Below, one piece after another: positions 51,245-53,104 of a DNA stretch of 53,104 nt. The notes beneath the pieces are model-generated. The model did no database searches and was not told the origin of the DNA. It saw only the letters and a list, made by a program, of their open reading frames with translations. Origin of the DNA: Rhodospirillaceae bacterium (lineage in GTDB: Bacteria; Pseudomonadota; Alphaproteobacteria; Rhodospirillales; UBA2165); the NCBI GenBank assembly GCA_018649725.1, contig JABIHH010000042.1, positions 1 through 53,104 on the forward strand, written 5' to 3'. A program made the position numbers and the translations under genes. Numbering within the stretch: position 1 is the first letter of the stretch; each line of letters opens with the position of its first letter.

Positions 51245-51777
51245 GTCGCCGCCTTCCAGCCCGACACTACGGCCTTCCGCGCGTCGGCAGCAAAACGCAA
51301 CGGCCCGGCGAGCGGCCCAAGCACTGACAACAAATCTTCAAATAGATCCACCTCATCACTGTCGACGGCATTGCGCAGTAGCAAGACGGCTTCGGTATCT
51401 CCCTCGACAGTTAATTCCCGAGAGAAAAAAAGCGCATCGCCATCCAGCCGCCCTTCAAGCAGGTCGATCAGCATCGGCAGGGGGCCTCTAATAATTGCTG
51501 TCGCTTCCTCTGTGGAGAATTCGCGCGACGCGACCAGTGATGGCCGCTGGTGATGGAGATGGAGCTTGAAAACAAAAGGCAAATCGGTCGGATCAATCAC
51601 AAATAACGGATCATCCAATTCAGCTAGGCGCTCAAATACGCCATCGTGGCGACGGCGCATGACCGCCAAAGCGACGGCTAACAAGGGCTGCAAAGGCGCC
51701 AAAGGCAGCGGACGCATGAGTAAACCTGCGAGTTTAATCACCGACGGTTTAGATGGCGATCTGGCGACCGAGCGCAT
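51241..51777 (-). CDS. ubiT: SCP2-domain ubiquinone biosynthesis protein UbiT
   Basis: SCP2-like lipid-carrier protein required for O2-independent ubiquinone synthesis, probably holding the hydrophobic intermediate for UbiU/UbiV. 178 residues: a hydrophobic N-terminal region (LLMRPLPLAPLQPLLAVALAVM) then the SCP2 domain with FKLHLHHQRPSLVA, ISGPL-like IIRGPLPMLIDLLEGRLDGDALFFSRELTVEGDTEAVLLLRNAVD. GGGAGAGGGA precedes the ATG at 51777. First gene of the ubiTUV operon; no clear FNR-type box was found in the 75 bases upstream. Confidence 0.9.
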   Translation of the reverse strand: MRSVARSPSKPSVIKLAGLLMRPLPLAPLQPLLAVALAVMRRRHDGVFERLAELDDPLFVIDPTDLPFVFKLHLHHQRPSLVASREFSTEEATAIIRGPLPMLIDLLEGRLDGDALFFSRELTVEGDTEAVLLLRNAVDSDEVDLFEDLLSVLGPLAGPLRFAADARKAVVSGWKAAT

Positions 51778-51852
51778 TCCCTCTCCCTTAATCGCAACAC
51801 GACAAAGAGCAAAAGCTTTAGCGAACCTATATCACCACGTCATTGATATCGG

Positions 51853-53064
51853 TTAGTTTGCCTGAGAGGCTTTTGGCAAAGCCAGGGCGATCAGCCAGGA
51901 GGCGATGAGAAAGCCGAGGGTGGCAATTAGGCAGGCGAGCAGCCCGCCATATTGATAGGCGAGGCCGGAGATTAAGGTGCCTGCCAGACGCCCACCCGCA
52001 TTGGCCATATAATAAAAGCCGACATTGAGCGCGACTTTGTCTCGATCGGAATAGGCCAGTATCAGAAATGAGTGAACAGAAGAATTGATGGCAAAGACAA
52101 AGCCAAAAAGGATCAACCCCAATAAGACAGTCAGCGTTGGCTGAAACTCAAAATGAAGGGCGGCTGAGATTAGGGCGGTGACGGCAATCAGTAAAAGCAG
52201 CCAAGCCCGCGCCACTGCCGCTTCGCCTTTGGCTATTTTGGGCGCCATGGATTGCACCAGACCGTAGCCGATCACCCACGCCGCCATATAACTGCCGATC
52301 TCGGTATGCGACCAGCTGAGCTCGGCAGCCAGGAATAGCGGCAGGCCGACGACGAACCAGATATCGCGCGCGCCAAAGAGAAAAAACCTCGCCCCGGAAA
52401 CAATGTTTATCGCTGGGGTCTTTGAAAATATGGCGGCGAACCTAACGCGTTCTTTGGCCTTGCCGAGATCGCCGGTCAGTAGAACCGAAACGACAATTAG
52501 CGCTAGCGCCACAATGCCCGCCATCGATGAAAGCGCCGTCTTGTAGCCAATCCAGGTCAAAAGAGCACCGCCTAAAAAGAAGCCGACACCCTTAAGGGCA
52601 TTTTTCGAACCGGTCAAAATGGCGACCCATTTATAGAGCGCGTCATGGGCGTCTTCGGCAACGACAAGTTTGACGGCGGATTTGGAGCTCATTTTGGTGA
52701 GATCCTTGGCGATGCCCGAAAGCGCTTGGAGCCCCATAACAAAAGCCACCGCCTGCCAAACCAGCCAGCTCGGATTAAAATTTGCGAGGGCAGAGAGAGC
52801 AATCACTTGCAAGCCAAGGCCAACAAATAGCGTCACCTTGAGACCCAACCTCGTCCCGATCCAGCCGCCAATTAAATTCGTCACCACGCCGGCCACTTCA
52901 TAAAGTAGGAACAATAAAGCGATCTGAAATGCGTCATAGCCCAACGTATAGAAGTGCAGCAGAACCAGCATACGAAGCGCGCCATCGGTAAGCGTGAACA
53001 CCCAATAAGCGCCGGTCACGAGCATATAATTTTTAAGATGAGTTTTTTGCGGCTCAGAGCTCAT
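51853..53064 (-). CDS. arsJ: Organoarsenical efflux transporter ArsJ (major facilitator family)
   Basis: Twelve-helix MFS permease that exports 1-arseno-3-phosphoglycerate, made from arsenate by a dedicated GAPDH. Recognised by the ArsJ-type beginning KNYMLVTGAYWVFTLTDGALRM, ALSGIAKDLTKMSSKSAVKL, VAILTGSKNALKGVGFFLGGALL and FFLFGARDIWFVVGLPLFL. 403 residues, the usual length. Its ATG overlaps the stop of the upstream gene by 11 bases. That gene fragment ends like GAPDH, which fits the gapdh-arsJ pair. It lies upstream of ubiT with a 75-base gap. Confidence 0.9.
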   Translation of the reverse strand: MSSEPQKTHLKNYMLVTGAYWVFTLTDGALRMLVLLHFYTLGYDAFQIALLFLLYEVAGVVTNLIGGWIGTRLGLKVTLFVGLGLQVIALSALANFNPSWLVWQAVAFVMGLQALSGIAKDLTKMSSKSAVKLVVAEDAHDALYKWVAILTGSKNALKGVGFFLGGALLTWIGYKTALSSMAGIVALALIVVSVLLTGDLGKAKERVRFAAIFSKTPAINIVSGARFFLFGARDIWFVVGLPLFLAAELSWSHTEIGSYMAAWVIGYGLVQSMAPKIAKGEAAVARAWLLLLIAVTALISAALHFEFQPTLTVLLGLILFGFVFAINSSVHSFLILAYSDRDKVALNVGFYYMANAGGRLAGTLISGLAYQYGGLLACLIATLGFLIASWLIALALPKASQAN

Positions 53065-53104
53065 CTGCGATCTTTTGCACCAGTTCCATAAGGCGGTTTA
53101 CATA
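53054..53104 (-). CDS. C-terminal end of a glyceraldehyde-3-phosphate dehydrogenase (partial)
   Basis: Only 16 residues and the stop are inside the window: YVNRLMELVQKIADEL. The YxNRxxEL pattern matches the C-terminal helix of GAPDH (after the WYDNE segment). Together with the 11-base overlap onto arsJ, this points to the arsenate-linked GAPDH that feeds ArsJ. Identification from so short a piece rests on context. Confidence 0.65.
   Translation of the reverse strand, partial: YVNRLMELVQKIADEL

Noticed and set aside
51778..51852. Possible FNR box (TTGAT-type) before ubiT
   Set aside because: Only one half-like element (TTGATATCG) is seen; the second half does not match.

Overview
The window looks like chromosomal DNA of a Gram-negative alphaproteobacterium, probably a free-living Rhodospirillales-type or related aquatic lineage. 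The evidence is an uninterrupted division/cell-wall (dcw) cluster in alphaproteobacterial order, an FtsZ with a very long Pro/Glu-rich linker, a split cytochrome bc1 operon (petA-petB-petC), a UbiTUV set, and a TAXI-type TRAP transporter. I infer the taxonomy from gene content and order. I see no rRNA, tRNA, CRISPR array, insertion sequence or prophage.

Positions 1-23950, all on the minus strand, form one long envelope locus. It reads from mraZ at about 23745 leftward through rsmH, ftsL, ftsI, murE, murF, mraY, murD, ftsW, murG, murC, murB, ddl, ftsQ, ftsA, ftsZ and lpxC, then bamD, recN and the start of ligA. Most junctions overlap by 4 bases, so translation is probably coupled. An intrinsic terminator follows lpxC, which separates the dcw run from bamD. 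Upstream of mraZ are seven boxes at exact 10-bp spacing, six TGGG and one TGGC, over a good -35 element. This fits autoregulation by MraZ.

Positions 24124-28671 hold a UDP-glucuronate decarboxylase (minus). Facing away from it are two tandem paralogous proteins that look like degenerate GGDEF-EAL proteins lacking the catalytic residues, then a SYLF-domain lipoprotein and a terminator. The paralog pair is one of the two best candidates here for an undescribed system.

Positions 28696-38433 hold glnS followed, without a visible terminator, by a RidA-like protein, a Rieske oxygenase, a glutamine-synthetase-like ligase and an enolase-superfamily enzyme (plus strand). These converge with a 4-base overlap on a fused TRAP permease and its TAXI binding protein (minus strand). 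I infer an uptake-and-breakdown module for a nitrogen-containing or aromatic acid, by analogy with gamma-glutamylation plus Rieske oxygenation in aniline breakdown. The substrate cannot be read from sequence.

Positions 38611-45551 hold methionine salvage genes (mtnP, mtnA), a periplasmic cyclophilin, the bc1 complex operon ending in a strong terminator, and trmL-hemF (plus). A 10-bp tandem repeat runs across the mtnA stop codon.

Positions 45559-53104 (minus) hold an AraC-family regulator, a two-subunit molybdenum hydroxylase of the isoquinoline oxidoreductase type, the oxygen-independent ubiquinone genes ubiT-ubiU-ubiV, and arsJ overlapping the 3' end of a GAPDH gene, which is an arsenate-detoxification pair. 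Aerobic hemF and bc1 beside ubiTUV suggest an organism that meets changing oxygen levels.
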